From: Deuterostichococcus epilithicus
Lineage: Eukaryota; Chlorophyta; Trebouxiophyceae; Prasiolales; Stichococcaceae
Assembly: GCA_033439295.1 (NCBI GenBank)
Contig: JAVTLE010000015.1
Coordinates: 124,001 to 188,000, forward strand
Direction of reading: 5' to 3'
Length of the DNA stretch: 64,000 nt
Part shown: piece after piece, positions 11,797-23,178 of the stretch
Position numbering within the stretch: position 1 is the stretch's first letter
Layout: each line of letters opens with the position of its first letter
The notes under the pieces: model-generated
The model's input: only the letters and a program-made list of their open reading frames with translations
Told to the model about the DNA's origin: nothing
Databases searched by the model: none
Position numbers and translations under genes: made by a program

Positions 11797-14537
11797 TTAC
11801 GGTCCACCTGCAACCCTGGTGGCAACCGCAGCGCGGCGCACAGCAGCCTGTGAGTTTTCCCGCAGATCCCGACCCGACCGCTTGACACGCATCCACCGCA
11901 CCTGGCGCTGCACTTCTGCTGGCTCGTGCTTGACGACGAGCGCGGCGTGCTCAGCCCTCAGGCTGTCCAGCTCCTGGCGCTGCACCTTGTGTAGAACACA
12001 AGACGTTGGAGGGCTGCTGCGCCCAGACGCTGCGCCATGGTTTCGTGTTGTGCACGTTTTGCAGGCTGCATACGTCTGAGTAGCCAGCAACTGGAAGCTT
12101 GGGGTCCTTCTGAGTCACATGCAGAGTTGGGGAGGGTGACGGTGTCTCGCCGGCAGCGGTGCCAGCGTCCCTCCTCTAGCGCCTGGATCGGTGCCTTTGG
12201 AGCAGACCAGGGAGTGCTGAAGGAAGAAATGCAGGATGCAGTGCGACACCAGTCGGCACCTCGTGATCCCATTCCAGGGTCTTGAGCCGCTTCTCCAACG
12301 CCGTCAAGCGCCCGCGCGCTCGCGTCAGCTCCTCCTTGTGCTCGTCGTGATCCCTGAGCTGCCGCCGCAGCGCCGTCACCTCCCTCTGCGCCTGCGCTTG
12401 CAGCAAGGCCCCAGGGATCAGGGCGCAGCCTGATGTCCATCAGAAGGTACCGGTCCGTCACAGTGATCGTGCTGTTCTCGACTCGGCTTGGTAGCGAACT
12501 TCGGCACACCAACAACCTGTGCCGCCCCGCCCCGCCTGCACAGTCAATAAGTTGCATCGGCGCCTTCACCTGGGCGAGCGGCGACGAGAGGCCCACGTAC
12601 ACAGTGTGCAGCAGTGCCAGGTCGGCCTCTGCCGCCTCGGCACGTGCAACCGCCGCCGCTGCGCCGTCGCGCGCCTCCCTGATGTCCGTCAGCCGCTCCG
12701 CAAGCGTTGACTCGTGTGTAACCTTCAGCATTTCCATCGCCAGCGGCAGCGGTCGTGGCTCGTTTGCCGACACAGCTGCTAGCTCACCCTAATAGCCAGG
12801 AGGACGCTGCGAGGCGACAGAAGCGACTGCCGATGCGGCTGTGCACCGCCACAGCTGTCGAGCGGCGGGGCCATGCGCTCGCGAGCCTGACGCAGCAGCT
12901 GCAAAAGGCGCACGGCCAGGCGAGCGTCACAGGGATTCACACCGCCAGCGAAGCCTCGGAAGGGGTGATCCGCCGGAAGGGGTGATCCAGAACCTGCTCG
13001 TGCTGGGCGACGAGGCGTGCGGCGTGGTCCCCGCCCCGCTCCTGCGCCTCAGCCACCGCCACGCGGAGCCGCAGGGCGGCCTCCGCCGCCGCCGCGCCCG
13101 CCCGCGCCGCCNCCTTCGCCTCCAGCTGCGCCGCGTCCGCCTCCAGCTGCGCCCGCAGCCTGGCGCCCAGCGTGGCGTGCTCCAGCTGCAGCGCCGCCGT
13201 CCACTCCTGGTGCTTGATGGCCTGCGACATAATGCCGGACAGGGGCCGTCAAGGCTGGTCCCTAGAGGAGCGAGGGCATGCTGCGTCGCAAGACCCCTGC
13301 AGCCGTGCAGCCCCTGCCCACTGCGGTCCATCGCCACAACGAACACTTCGTCCTGCTCGTACTTGACGGCTGTGTCGCTGCCCACTCCGCTGTGACGCTG
13401 ATGTGCCTTTCTTGTTGAATTGCTGCTGTCCTGGCCGTACTGCACCAAGCCGTTGAATGGTCGGTACTACCGGTGGCCTGTGGCCATGCATGCAGCACCG
13501 AGCCCAACATGAGAGGCGGCAAGCGTGAGCTCCTTGACTCGTGACCACACCCGCTGCCGGACCCACCCTGTAGTTCGAGGAAACGGCACAAAATCTGCAA
13601 GATTCACGACAGCATCCCCTGCCTGCTCACGGTTGAGCGCCCGCAGCGCCGTCTTCTCCTGGTAGTCCTCCAGCAGCTGGCGCGCGTTCTCGTCCTCGGC
13701 GGCGCGCACCGTGGCGTCCCCCTCCTGCCTCAGCGCCGCAGTTGCCCGGTCGTGGCCGTACGCAAGGTGCTTGATGCGCTGCCGCAGCTCCTGCGGGCGC
13801 GGCAGGGACGCCGGATATTGGCTCTGCTCACTTCTGTCGTGCACTCCACCGAGTGGGTGCTCGGACACTTTCAGAGCCTTCAGGCATGCGCCATGACACC
13901 TCTGAAGCATGTGCATGTCTGCAGTCCTGCACCACTCTGTACGCCCTCTATGAATCAACCTTACGTTTTCAGGTTCAGGTTTCAGGATTGGCCAATGTCG
14001 TTAGCGAATCCTGTATCTCATGGAAATGGCGCACTTTCAGCTCGATGAGGTGGCGTTCCTCTGCGATTTCGAGGTCTACGTCCTTGAAGCGGCCGGCGCT
14101 CCGCTGCCTCAGCCTCGCACCGCGCGATGGCAGAAAAGGCCTCGACCCGCTCCTGCGCTCACAGCAAGTTTTGATCCTCGCTGGAGCAATTCCTATCATG
14201 CTGTTCCGAACGTGCTGGCTGCTCGAGCAGGACTTGCTGGTGATATTGAGCCGCCGCGATGTCTTTGGCGGCCAGGCAGGTACAGATGAAGCCAGCTGCC
14301 TGGAACCGCTGCCATGCTGGGCTTGCCGTGCTGTGCAGGATAACGGAGGCGCCACGAGCCACGCACCCGCTCCGTCAGCAGGTAGCTGCACCGTTTCTCG
14401 GCGTCATCAGCCTTTCTGTTGACCGCCTCCGGCTGCGCGGTGAGAACCTCGATCCGCCCGGCATCGACGGTCTCGGTTGCCCCTGCGGCGGGCGCGGCGG
14501 CGCTCTTGGCCTTGCGCAGGCGCTTGGGCTTGGCATC
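11797..14537 (-). CDS. DRC4: Dynein regulatory complex subunit 4 (GAS8/PF2-like), 5' end not located
   Basis: DRC4 is a coiled-coil subunit of the nexin-dynein regulatory complex on axonemal doublets and is needed for normal flagellar beat. Minus-strand exons read, in order: KPKRLRKAK and KRCSYLLTER (about 14537-14370), ERVEAFSAIAR (about 14157-14125), DLEIAEERHLIELK (about 14100-14030), ELRQRIKHLAYGHD to LNREQ (about 13800-13625), KHQEWTAALQLEHATL to ARLVAQHEQV (about 13215-12990), LAERLTDIREARD (about 12760-12560), and REVTALRRQLRDHDEHKEEL to LEKRLKTLEWDHE (about 12435-12260). The last exon is 11985-11797. These follow GAS8 in the same order, including its EEAEERHQVEIK, VKHLLYEHQ and LKDLQWEHEV blocks. 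The first coding exon with Met was not found. After VQRQELDSLRAEHAAL the family's C-terminal third is not recognisable and the frame soon stops, so the protein looks shortened. An ambiguous base lies at 13112. Confidence 0.85.
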
Positions 14538-15444
14538 CTGCGGCCAGACATCGCACAATGTGCCGCGTGTAGGGCCCCGCAGCAAGCATTGTTGGCGCGA
14601 TAAGGGCGTGCTGAGTGGTAGGGAGGAAAGTCGCTGCACGGAGCTTATGGCGTATGATTATAAAAGGCAGGATAGGTTAACTAGAGGTTCGTTCAGTGCA
14701 GGCGCACCTTGCCGCCAGCGGCCACCGTCTTGGCAGACATTTGCGCACGTAGTTTTGGTCACGCGCCTCACTGCCGGCCGCGATCCCACCGAACTCTCAA
14801 AACCTGACGCAGTAGGTCCAGACCATCCGGCAGCCAGCTAATGTAAGGTGCATCTTGCCTGATGCTGTGTCTCGACGGAAACCCAGATTCCCTGACTTTG
14901 CCGTTGCCCGGTTCTGTGTCTAGCACCCTGAAACACTCGGAGACGCAATATAATTCCTATACTCGCCTAAGTTTCACAGGCTTGGGCCGAAAGCGCGACA
15001 GCGTGCAAGCGGAGGAGCAGTGAAACATCCGGAACAGTGCTTTGAGGTGCAGGTGCACGAATGCGGCTCGATCCACGATCCAGGTCCTCAGGTAGTGTCG
15101 AAAGGTCTGCACAGGAGATATGGCAGCATGTGCACCTGCGACGGAGCCTGACGTGCACTCAAGCAGAGGAGTGTCGAGCTCCAGAAATTGCTGCAGGGCC
15201 TCCTTTTTGACAGCCTGCCCTGCAACGCATGCGAAGCCACCCCAAACATATCAGAAGTGTGTTTCGCCAGCACAGACGCACGTTCCGCAAGGTATTTGAG
15301 CGTCCATGTTGAGCATCTGGCGGCGTCGAGAGCCCGCACTGAATCACAGGCTCAACAGTGTCGTAACATTTTGGTTCCGTGGGCTAGACCAGCTCGGCCG
15401 GCTGTAAGCTTGGAAACTCTTTGCTGCACATTCCATCAAATATT
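14538..15444. other. Divergent intergenic region between DRC4 and serine acetyltransferase
   Basis: This must hold the first DRC4 exon and both promoters. A TATAAAAG string lies at 14660-14667 on the + strand, about 780 bp from the acetyltransferase start, so its role is doubtful. No other gene was recognised. Confidence 0.35.
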
Positions 15445-18400
15445 ATGGCAGCAAACTGCTGGGCGGCCTCGGGTGAGCCTGTCCTGCTTCGAACTGAGGG
15501 TGTTGGGCAAATGCATGTTTCGGGGCCTGTGCACCACATTCATGACCAGTGACAGCGCGTCCTCGAGCCTGCATCGTCATAAGTGCAGGCAATTGTTTCC
15601 GCCCTGCAGGCCTGCTAGCCAGCTACCGGCCTGGCGGCACCCCGCCTGCGCAACCACCCGGCAGCATCCGTGCGCAGCCCCTGCTTCGGCCCTGCACCAT
15701 CCACAGCCACAACCGCGCCGACGGGCACGTCCCAGCCGCAGCTCGAACCGATGGCGGCAATGGCGACGGCGCACAGCCATCGCATGCGGCGGCAGGCCGC
15801 GGCGACGGTAGCGGCGCCTCGCACAGAGTGCTCAGTGCCAGCCAGGGCGGCGCGGGCAGCCAGAGCAGCGGGAACGGCATCAGTGGCGGCGCCACGCCGG
15901 GCGCAGGCGGGCGCACCGATGGCGGCGCCGCGTCGCAGCAGGAGGCGCGGCCGCCACGGAAAATGCGCCGCGGTGACCGTCTGAGCAAGGCGGACATCTA
16001 CGGCGGCCAGTACCGGCCGCGGCAGCAGACCGACTGGGTGGAGCCGTGGATCACGCAGACCATCCCCGAGGACCGCCTGCCCCGCTGGGAGGGTGCGACT
16101 GCTCAAACGCGGGGGCTGCCGGCGCCTGCGCTGCACCACCGCTTGTGTGGCTGCACCTCTGGGCTAGCGCATACCGACCCTGGAGGCAGGCCCGCTGGCT
16201 GCCCCCCTTCTCTGCTGCTGCTGGTGTGCCTAGCGGTCAGATCTGCAGGGTGCGGAGCTGCTGTGCATCACTCACAGCGGCGCTCACTCTGCGCACCCCC
16301 TCATGCCCGCAGACCTGCAGCTGCGGGCGCCAGAGCCGCCGTCGCCGCCGGCGCAGCAGCAGGCGGCGCGGGGCCCGTCTGTGACCCTTCCGACTGCGCA
16401 CCTGGAGGCGGGCGCCGCCTGGCGGCGGCTCCCCCACCACCTCGACCGCCACCAGATGTGGCAGCGCATCCAGGAGGAGGCCCGCGAGCAGCTGGTGCGC
16501 ACTGTCTTGTTCAGAGTTTAGGGTCTACTGTTCTTGTTTTAGAGCTTCTCGTTCCTTGTGGGCATTGACGGTGGCCGCCGCACCGCCTCGGCCGCCACCA
16601 TACGTGCAGCGCATCCAGGAGGCGCATGCGCAACTGGTTCGCATTTCCTGCTCCTCCCGTATTGACGGTCGCTCACATGCTGCGCGTCCATGCAGCTGTT
16701 CTGGCAACCGATGTGACAGCTCTCGAGCGCCTCCAGTAACTACGGGTAGCGTAATCATGCTCCTTGTGCATGCTCGGTGGGCTTGCACGAGCAGGGACGT
16801 TGTGCCGGCAGCTGCAGCGTGCGGCAAGGCTCAGAGTGCTTGCAGCCCTGCAGTCGATCTCGGATGGGTGTGACCCTCGGCAACTGGCACCTGCCGCCTC
16901 GAGCCTCGTCGCAAGCCTCCCTGATGTCGGCTGCTCGCCCGGCGCCCGCCGCGCCCGGCACCCCTCATCACCCTTGTCAGTCTTCTCCCATTCTTCTTCG
17001 CCCTTCTCCAGTTCACATCTGCTTCTGTCTTTCTTTTTCGACAAACATGTAGAGTCGTTGTTGGCGGGCTCCATGCACATGCTGGTGTCATCCATCTTTT
17101 CTCAGTCGTTCCGTCATCATTCCCGTGTCATTGCAGGCGGTGGAGCCGTCGCTGGGAGGCTCCGGGCACTCCCGCGTGCTGATGGTATTCGCTCCTCGGA
17201 GCATGTGCTGAAAACATGACGTTTGATCACGCACAGACAGCGGAGCCGTCGCTGGCGGGCTCCGTGCACTGCCACGTGCTGATATCGGTCGCTCTTCTGA
17301 TATCGTGCTGACGACTTTACTGTTTTCGTCCACGGACAGTCAACGGAGCCAGCGCTGGCGGGCTTCGTGCACTCGTACGTGCTGATGCATGCGCCGGAAG
17401 GCCTGGGCCGTGCGCTGGCCAGCCTGCTGGCCAACAAGCTGTCCAGCCGCACGCTGCTGCCCATGCAGCTGGCTGGCCTCTTCCTGCAGGCATACACCGA
17501 GGATGAGGTGCGGTTGCTGACTCACAAACGTGAGAACCGACTCACAACAGTGAGATCTGGCTTGAATCGAAGGGCGCATCAATAAATTCAATTTGGAAGT
17601 GGTCAATGCATCTGCTGGGCCGCTTCCTGCAGTGGTAACTCTCCGGTCACTGCGATTCGATACCTGATAAGACAATCAAAAGAACATTTCCGAACCACTC
17701 ATTCCAGCTTTGAGAGTAAGGAGTCTGCAGCTGGCGGGCGTGTTGCAGACGTACGCCGAGCACGAAGCGTGGACACCTCCAGCCAAGCTGCCGTGCACCT
17801 GCATCTGCAGATTGCTGCAGCGTCCTGCCATAGCCCTGTTCTCACAGAAAGCATGCTGTTGCCCAATTCCAAGCAACGTATAAATCACTTTGTTCTGGCG
17901 ACAGGAGCTGCTGCAGGCATGCGCAGTGGACTCACGAGCGGTTGCGGTCACAGCCGCCCCATTTGACGGTCGCGAACCACCTGTCCATAGACCCGACGAT
18001 GCGACTTCCTAAATATTCTCTGCCATGTGCTTCCAGGAGCTGTTAAGGCGTGCGCGGCAAGCCTTCGGGCAATACTCTTCAGTCGTTCAATCCTTTCTGC
18101 CATATCCTTCCAGGAGCTGCTGGAGGCATGCGCGGCGGACCTGCAGGCGGTGGTGGACCGGGATGCGGCGTGCGTCGCGTACATCCAGCCGCTGCTCTTC
18201 TTCAAGGGCTTCCAGGCGCTGCAGGCCTACCGCCTTGCGCACAGGCTGTGGGTCAGCGGCCGCAAGGTGGGCTGACACACGCCGTCACCCGTCACCCGCG
18301 CAGCGGAAGATGTCGGGCTGCAGGCCCGCCGCCTCGCGCACTGGAGGCGGGGCCGCAGCGTGATCGGATCTGTGAAGTGCGCGTCAGATTAATTAGTCGC

Positions 18401-20023
18401 TCTGTCGGGCTCGGGTGCCGCGGCCCCTGCACGCCTTGCGCTCATGATGGCTGTGGCTCTGTATGAGCGGAGGCGCCGCAGACGCCTCCAGAACCAAACA
18501 GTCAGAAGTCCTCCGGCTGCCAGCCTTGCTGGCTGGCACACTGGCTGCGCGCTGCGGCTGCTTGCTTCGGCTCACGTGCCCCCTGCGCTGGGTATGCCGG
18601 TGTCGAGCCCTCGCGACCGACTGCTTCAAGACTCGACTGATTCATTATGGCTAGCCCTCAAGGGGCATGCCATCCGGCGGTCACACTGCCATTGAGTCGG
18701 CCCACAGGTCTAGGATGTGCCACGACGTGGCAAGGCTCCGCGCCCCGACCTGATACCCTGCCCCTGCCTCCACCGCAGAACCTGGCAGTGGCGCTGCAGA
18801 ACCGCATGAGCGAGGTGCTGCACGTGGACATCCACCCTGGGGCGGAGATTGGACGGGGCGTGCTCATCGACCATGCCACCGGCGTGGTACGCAATTTTCA
18901 ATTGTTCTGATGCGGGGTTCTTTTCGCATCTGCATTTGGAAGCCCCTTTTCCTCAGAGGAGCTGGCGGCGCTCCACTTGCAGATGCTGGCAGGCTGCAGC
19001 GATACACGGAGTTGTAACGCACTTGTGCCAACCTTGTACCGAGGCACATCCGGCTTCGTCTGGCCCATCTGGCCTGGGCCAGAAAATTGGTCGGAGCAAG
19101 GGTTATCGAGCCAGATGGGTCTAGCTCAGTTTCAAAGAGGTACCGAAGCCACACGTCCGAGTGGTCCGCATGTGCAGGTGGTGGGCGAGACGGCGGTGAT
19201 TGGCGACAACGTGTCGCTGCTCCACCGCGTCACGCTGGGCGGCAGCGGCGTGCGCGACGGCAAGCGCCACCCCACCCTGGGTGGGCGCCTCCCCTGCTTC
19301 GCACCGGCACTGTCCCTCCATCGCAGTCCCTGCACGCGTCACCCCCCCTTGGCTCCGCCCGCTGGCCGCATGCCCTGCGACAGGAGATCCCCCTGAACCC
19401 TGAACCCTCGGCTGTGGGCGCGGTCGCTCCAGGGTGCACATAGAGAGGGAGGCGGCGAGCACACGCCCCGGCCACAGCGACAGTGCTGGGAGACGGGCGA
19501 CGCATGTGCAGCAAGACGGCCGGCGGTGAGCCCGGAAAGCGTTCTGTCTGTGCAGGCAATGGCGTGCTGCTGGGCGCTGCCGTCAGCGTTCTGGGCCCCG
19601 TCACCATTGGCGCCGCAGCCAAGGTGGGCAGGCTCCATGCGCGGCTGTGATGTCGCCCCATCTCTGCGCTCCGCTGGCCTGCCGTTGCCGCGCATGCAAA
19701 CGGGCGCTCACGCGACCGTCAACAGCACAAAGTCCGCCTGGAGGCGGACGTTGTGCCTCATTGTCAGTTGCCAAATTGCCGCGTGCTGCCAACTCGGGCC
19801 TTTCCACCTTCGAGCCTTTCCCCGCGTGGCCTGTTCTGCACGGCAGCACAGTGGCATCTCCTCCTTGACTGACACCCAGGTGGGCGCCGGCAGCGTCGTC
19901 ACGACCGACCTGCCGCCGGCGTGTGTCGCGGTGGGCGTGCCGGCTCGCATCATCAAGACCAACCACACGCCGCCCACGGACATGGACCAGTGCGACGACT
20001 TCATCTTCGACTACGTCATCTGA
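15445..20023 (+). CDS. SAT: Serine O-acetyltransferase
   Basis: This enzyme acetylates L-serine with acetyl-CoA to give O-acetylserine, the committed step of cysteine synthesis. Nine exons join in phase: 15445-15472, 15610-16092, 16313-16494, 17340-17507, 18114-18266, 18779-18886, 19178-19280, 19556-19623 and 19880-20023. They give 478 aa against ~310-390 in plants. The excess is a Gly/Ala/Ser-rich N-terminus that may include a targeting peptide. The N-terminal SATase domain reads EPALAGFVHSYVL, ALASLLANKL and FFKGFQALQAYRLAHRLW. The hexapeptide catalytic domain reads VDIHPGAEIGRGVLIDHATG (catalytic Asp/His region), VVGETAVIGDNVSLLHRVTL, GNGVLLGAAVSVLGPVTIG and VGAGSVVTTDLPP. The protein ends DYVI; plant SATs also end in ...DY[IV]I, and the terminal Ile docks into O-acetylserine (thiol)lyase. 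GSGVRDGKRHP replaces the usual GG-DRHP loop. Several introns hold partial copies of adjoining exons. Confidence 0.95.
16600..16652 (+). repeat. Intronic echo of acetyltransferase exon 3 tail
   Basis: Starting about 100 bp after exon 3 ends, the intron repeats the exon's last ~45 bp in diverged form. VQRIQEAHAQLVR here matches WQRIQEEAREQLVR at 16459-16500, which runs across the 5' splice site. Confidence 0.75.
17050..17339 (+). repeat. Tandem echoes of acetyltransferase exon 4 head (three copies)
   Basis: Three diverged copies of the start of exon 4 precede the real one. GAGTCGTTGTTG at 17052, GAGCCGTCGCTG at 17143 and again at 17242 match GAGCCAGCGCTG at 17346, giving spacings of about 91, 99 and 104 bp. 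Translated heads read VESLLAGSMHMLV, VEPSLGGSGHSRVLM and AEPSLAGSVHCHVL against TEPALAGFVHSYVLM. The second and third copies keep an upstream CAG acceptor. Intron sequence between copies is also partly repeated, so the unit is intron tail plus exon head. Confidence 0.85.
17712..17766 (+). repeat. Intronic echo of acetyltransferase exon 4 tail
   Basis: LQLAGVLQTYAEHEA here mirrors MQLAGLFLQAYTEDE at the end of exon 4 (17464-17507), about 250 bp downstream of it. Confidence 0.65.
17901..18063 (+). repeat. Two intronic echoes of acetyltransferase exon 5 head
   Basis: ACAGGAGCTGCTGCAGGCAT near 17901 and CTTCCAGGAGCTGTTAAGGC near 18030 repeat the acceptor and start of exon 5 (CTTCCAGGAGCTGCTGGAGG, real exon from 18114). 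The copy near 18030 also shares the upstream TCTGCCAT tract with the real acceptor. Confidence 0.75.
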
Positions 20024-21305
20024 TCGCTCGCAACGACGCCAAGCTGCCGAGAAAGACCGGCGCAGCCGCAGGGTGCTGCATGCGTTCCTCGGTTGGTACA
20101 ATAATGCGGGTCTGGCTAGGAGCTCGGTTGCAAGGGCGGCGTGTCAAACACCGGCATGTTTGGGGTTGGAGGCAAGTGCTCAGCCGCATGCCGGCAGCGC
20201 TGGAGATGGTGCACAGCGCCCGGGTAGATATGGTGCGGCGCTGATGTTCCTGCAGGCATTGTGCATACGGTGTGCCATGGCATTGGTTTGACGAGCTCGT
20301 GGGCTCGTCCCTCACTTCGTAGAACATGTGCACATTGTGGATGGTTTCGAGTGTGAGTTGGTTGAGTTTGTTGTCGGCCGGCTTTTGGCCGCGTAATGAA
20401 TTATAAAGATGGCCAAAATGATAGAATTCGTCGCTCGGCGGGTTGGTATTTGTGGTCGGAGCCTTAGCTTCGAGGTTGGCGAACTGGCAGCCAACAGTCA
20501 CCGACTGTGCTCTGTTGAAGAACCGTATCTGCTCCGCTCCACCGCTTCAATCTGAGCGAGGTGATTTCAGGGTTTCTCAGGCAGCCTGGCGGCATGCAAT
20601 TGCTCCCAGACCCGCAGCAGCTGCCAGTGGCCCAATGCTCCTGAAGTCGCCGCCCCGTGCGCAAGCATGCATCTCCGCCAACCTGAGATCACCTTTGCGC
20701 GCAGGTACGACGGCGCCGCACAGCATCACCATCTTCTCAATAGCTAATGACAATACCGCCTGTACCGTGCCGGCGGCATAGGACGGTGCAAGTAAGCAAC
20801 ACTTGTGGCCATCAACACCCTGCCCAGCGCCGCTGGTTGGCCACCGCCTCGCCGTTGCTCCTAACCCGGACACGGTGGCCGCACTGCACCTGCATTGACG
20901 CAAAGCGAGCGCCTCAGATGCACGGTTTTCCCTGGACTGCACGGGCGCCCAGACATCAGCAGAGTGAGCGCAGCACTGCCGCAAATGGCCCGGCATTAGG
21001 CGCCACCCGCATGTCTTGGTGCTGCCTGGGGTGGCGCCGGCATGTACAAGCGCAACACTTGATGTGCCCGCCTGCACAGCGCCGTCGCTCGTGTGGAAGT
21101 AAGATGCGCGCTCATAATAGCTTGCCACACTCACTGCCGGGCGGCTGTGCCATGACGACCTGCAGATGAGGTTGCCACCTCAAAACGCGGAAGTAGATTG
21201 CTGCTAACTTGGCAGGGTGTCGTCTGCAGCCCCCTTCGTCAACAACAACACCATGTGAGCACAGCCACCCGTCTTGAAATTGTGGGCGGTCAGGCATCAC
21301 CTGCA
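20024..21305. other. 3' flank of acetyltransferase and downstream block of zinc-ribbon copy A
   Basis: 20024 to about 20780 holds no recognisable gene. From about 20790 to 21305 the minus strand is homologous to the sequence downstream of copy B (50802 to about 51260). Shared strings include CACTCTGCTGATGTCTGGGC against CACTCCGCTGTTGTCCTGGG, and a Cys/His-rich reading CCACTCRRH against CCGCTCRRH. Whether this block is an extra exon or a duplicated 3' UTR is unclear. Confidence 0.45.
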
Positions 21306-22709
21306 TCATGGCTCCTTTCCAGGGGCAGCGCCCGCCTGCCGTCGCCTCCAACTCACATTGTAGACCAATCCGCACGCTCTGCACTTGTCCCGAAGGCCAT
21401 CCACCTTCCTGAAAGCACGACCGGCAGCAAGTCCAGTAGTGCGGACGAATGTGGCCACACCACAGCTCCCCCAGGTGGGTGCCAACAGACAGGCTGTATG
21501 TCGTGTGGAAGTCCACTCTCGCTGGCTCGAAGCTCCAGGCCATCATGTATGTGGCGCCGACCACCGACGAGACACCACAGAAAGCGGTGTAGGAGTGAAA
21601 CCCCGAGGCACACCTTGCATCGGTGTGAAAGTCGGCGGCCGGCAGGCCGCGCTTGCACGTACTGCACGTCTTTGCGACCACGGACATGCTGATGAGAGGC
21701 CGCTTGCGGCCCCGTTCGTGCGCGGGATGGCACGGGAGGCAGTAGCCACCCAGGCCATCGGGTGACTGCCTGCGGGAACTGCGCCGCCGGCCGCGTCTCC
21801 CCGCAGCGGCTGCACCGCTTGGCCTCCGGAATCACTACAACCCGCCTTCCGTACGCACGCCGTTGCTTGGCTTTGCAAGCCAGGCATGTGCGTTGTCGGC
21901 CGCCGAGAACATTGGGTTGGACCCCAAAGAATGCCGCGCGCAGCAGTTGCCCGCAGTTGTTGCAGGTTCGGGGCTCCTCCGTTGGCGCATGCTCGTTCTC
22001 CTCAACCCTGCAACACAGGGTGGGTTCATGGGTTCAGTCTGTGCGGGAGACGCCAGACCAAAGCAGGGTTAGGGCACTGTGAGGTGCAGCCATTGCCGCC
22101 TCCAGTGTTGAGCCGCACTCGGGACTGTCACTTTCAATCCCTCCACACCCTGTTGGTCTGTACAACGCGACTGCAGGCCAACTGCGAACGGTGCATTCAG
22201 GCAGGCGCACCGGCGGGGCGGCTTGCCAATGTACCGCAGCTGCTGCCGGCAGGCGAAGCAGTGCACCCAGTGCCCGTCCGGCTGCGAGGCGATGCGCGGG
22301 AAGTAGAACAGAGGGTAGCTTGTGCCGCATCGTGTGCACTCCTTCTTTTCTGCCGATGCCGTCATCTGCCCCTTGGCGGCGGCGTTGGAAGGCTGTGCGT
22401 CCTCGGTATCCTACATGACAAATGCCGGCGCCATCTGAGTGCAGTTCGCAGGTCACCTCACCCAGCCGATAGCCTGAGCCGAGATAGGCAACAGTGCACC
22501 TCGGAGACGCACACCTCGCAGGCAACGATGTGGAGGGTCGTTCGGCGCCTGTGGCGCTCCTGTGAGCAGCCATTTCTGTGCCTGAGATCGACGCAAAATG
22601 CGCAGCTGCGCCTGAAACCCCTGAAGGATACTGCTGATGCTGTGCCAGCTGAACCGTCGTAGCGGTTTAGGCTCCGCGTGGGGCGGCAGCTATTGACCAA
22701 CAGGATCAT
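21306..22709 (-). CDS. Four-zinc-ribbon repeat protein, copy A (probably frameshifted)
   Basis: This belongs to a three-copy family in the window. Each copy encodes four modules of the form C-x2-C ... F ... DG ... C-x2-C, expected to bind zinc. Copy A, read on the minus strand, has ribbon 1 CTRCGTSYPLFYFPR with DGHWVHCFAC, ribbon 2 CNNCGQLLRAAFF with CLAC, and ribbon 3 CSRCGETRPAAQFPQ. Ribbon 4 is CSTCKRGLPAADFHTDAR spliced to KVDGLRDKCRAC, just before the stop at 21306. In ribbon 3 the DGLGGYCLPC half lies in another frame, because this copy is 5 nt shorter there than B and C. It is therefore a pseudogene or carries a sequence error. The Met at 22709 begins a conserved block (MILLVNSC) shared with B and C, but the true start and the reading frame of that first block are uncertain. 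Ribbon spacing resembles DGL--C--C modules found in many algal and endonuclease VII-like proteins. Function is unknown. Confidence 0.65.
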
Positions 22710-23178
22710 GTCTGGATCGCTCGTGAGGTTCCTCCGGATTGTGGTACGGGGCAACTGATACCTTCAATCGACACAGCTCTGCAAAGGGCTAGCTGTCGGC
22801 TGTGGCCGGCAATGTATCAAGTATGTATGGCAGCAGCAGTCCAAGATCTCAGGCCTGCGCGGCGCATGATTTCAGAAACCTTGTCCCTGTACTCGTTACC
22901 TCGTACCCGGTGCCTCACCGGGGTGCATGCATGTACCAATCCAATCCGGTCATCCCTGCCGCCATGCCGTTCGGCTGAGTCCACCGATCTGGCGCATCAC
23001 GAGCTCTGCCTGCACCATACCCAGTATGCAGCAGCGCGGCAGGCTCAAGCCGAATGCCTGCTGTAACGACTCCGACGACTGACGGTAATCACGGTGGCAT
23101 ATTTGCGGTGACGACCGGCTGCGCAAGGAGCAGTGCAGGTGGGGCATCAGCCGGCTGGAGCGCTCTGAGGCGGTGCCG
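22710..23178. other. Intergenic region
   Basis: This lies between the 5' end of zinc-ribbon copy A and the 3' end of the OPR-like gene, both on the minus strand. No gene or repeat was recognised. It is presumably the copy A promoter plus the downstream 3' UTR. Confidence 0.35.

Noticed and set aside
14660-14667. TATAAAAG as promoter of the acetyltransferase
   Set aside because: It is about 780 bp from the start codon with nothing else to support it, and TATA-like strings of this length occur by chance.
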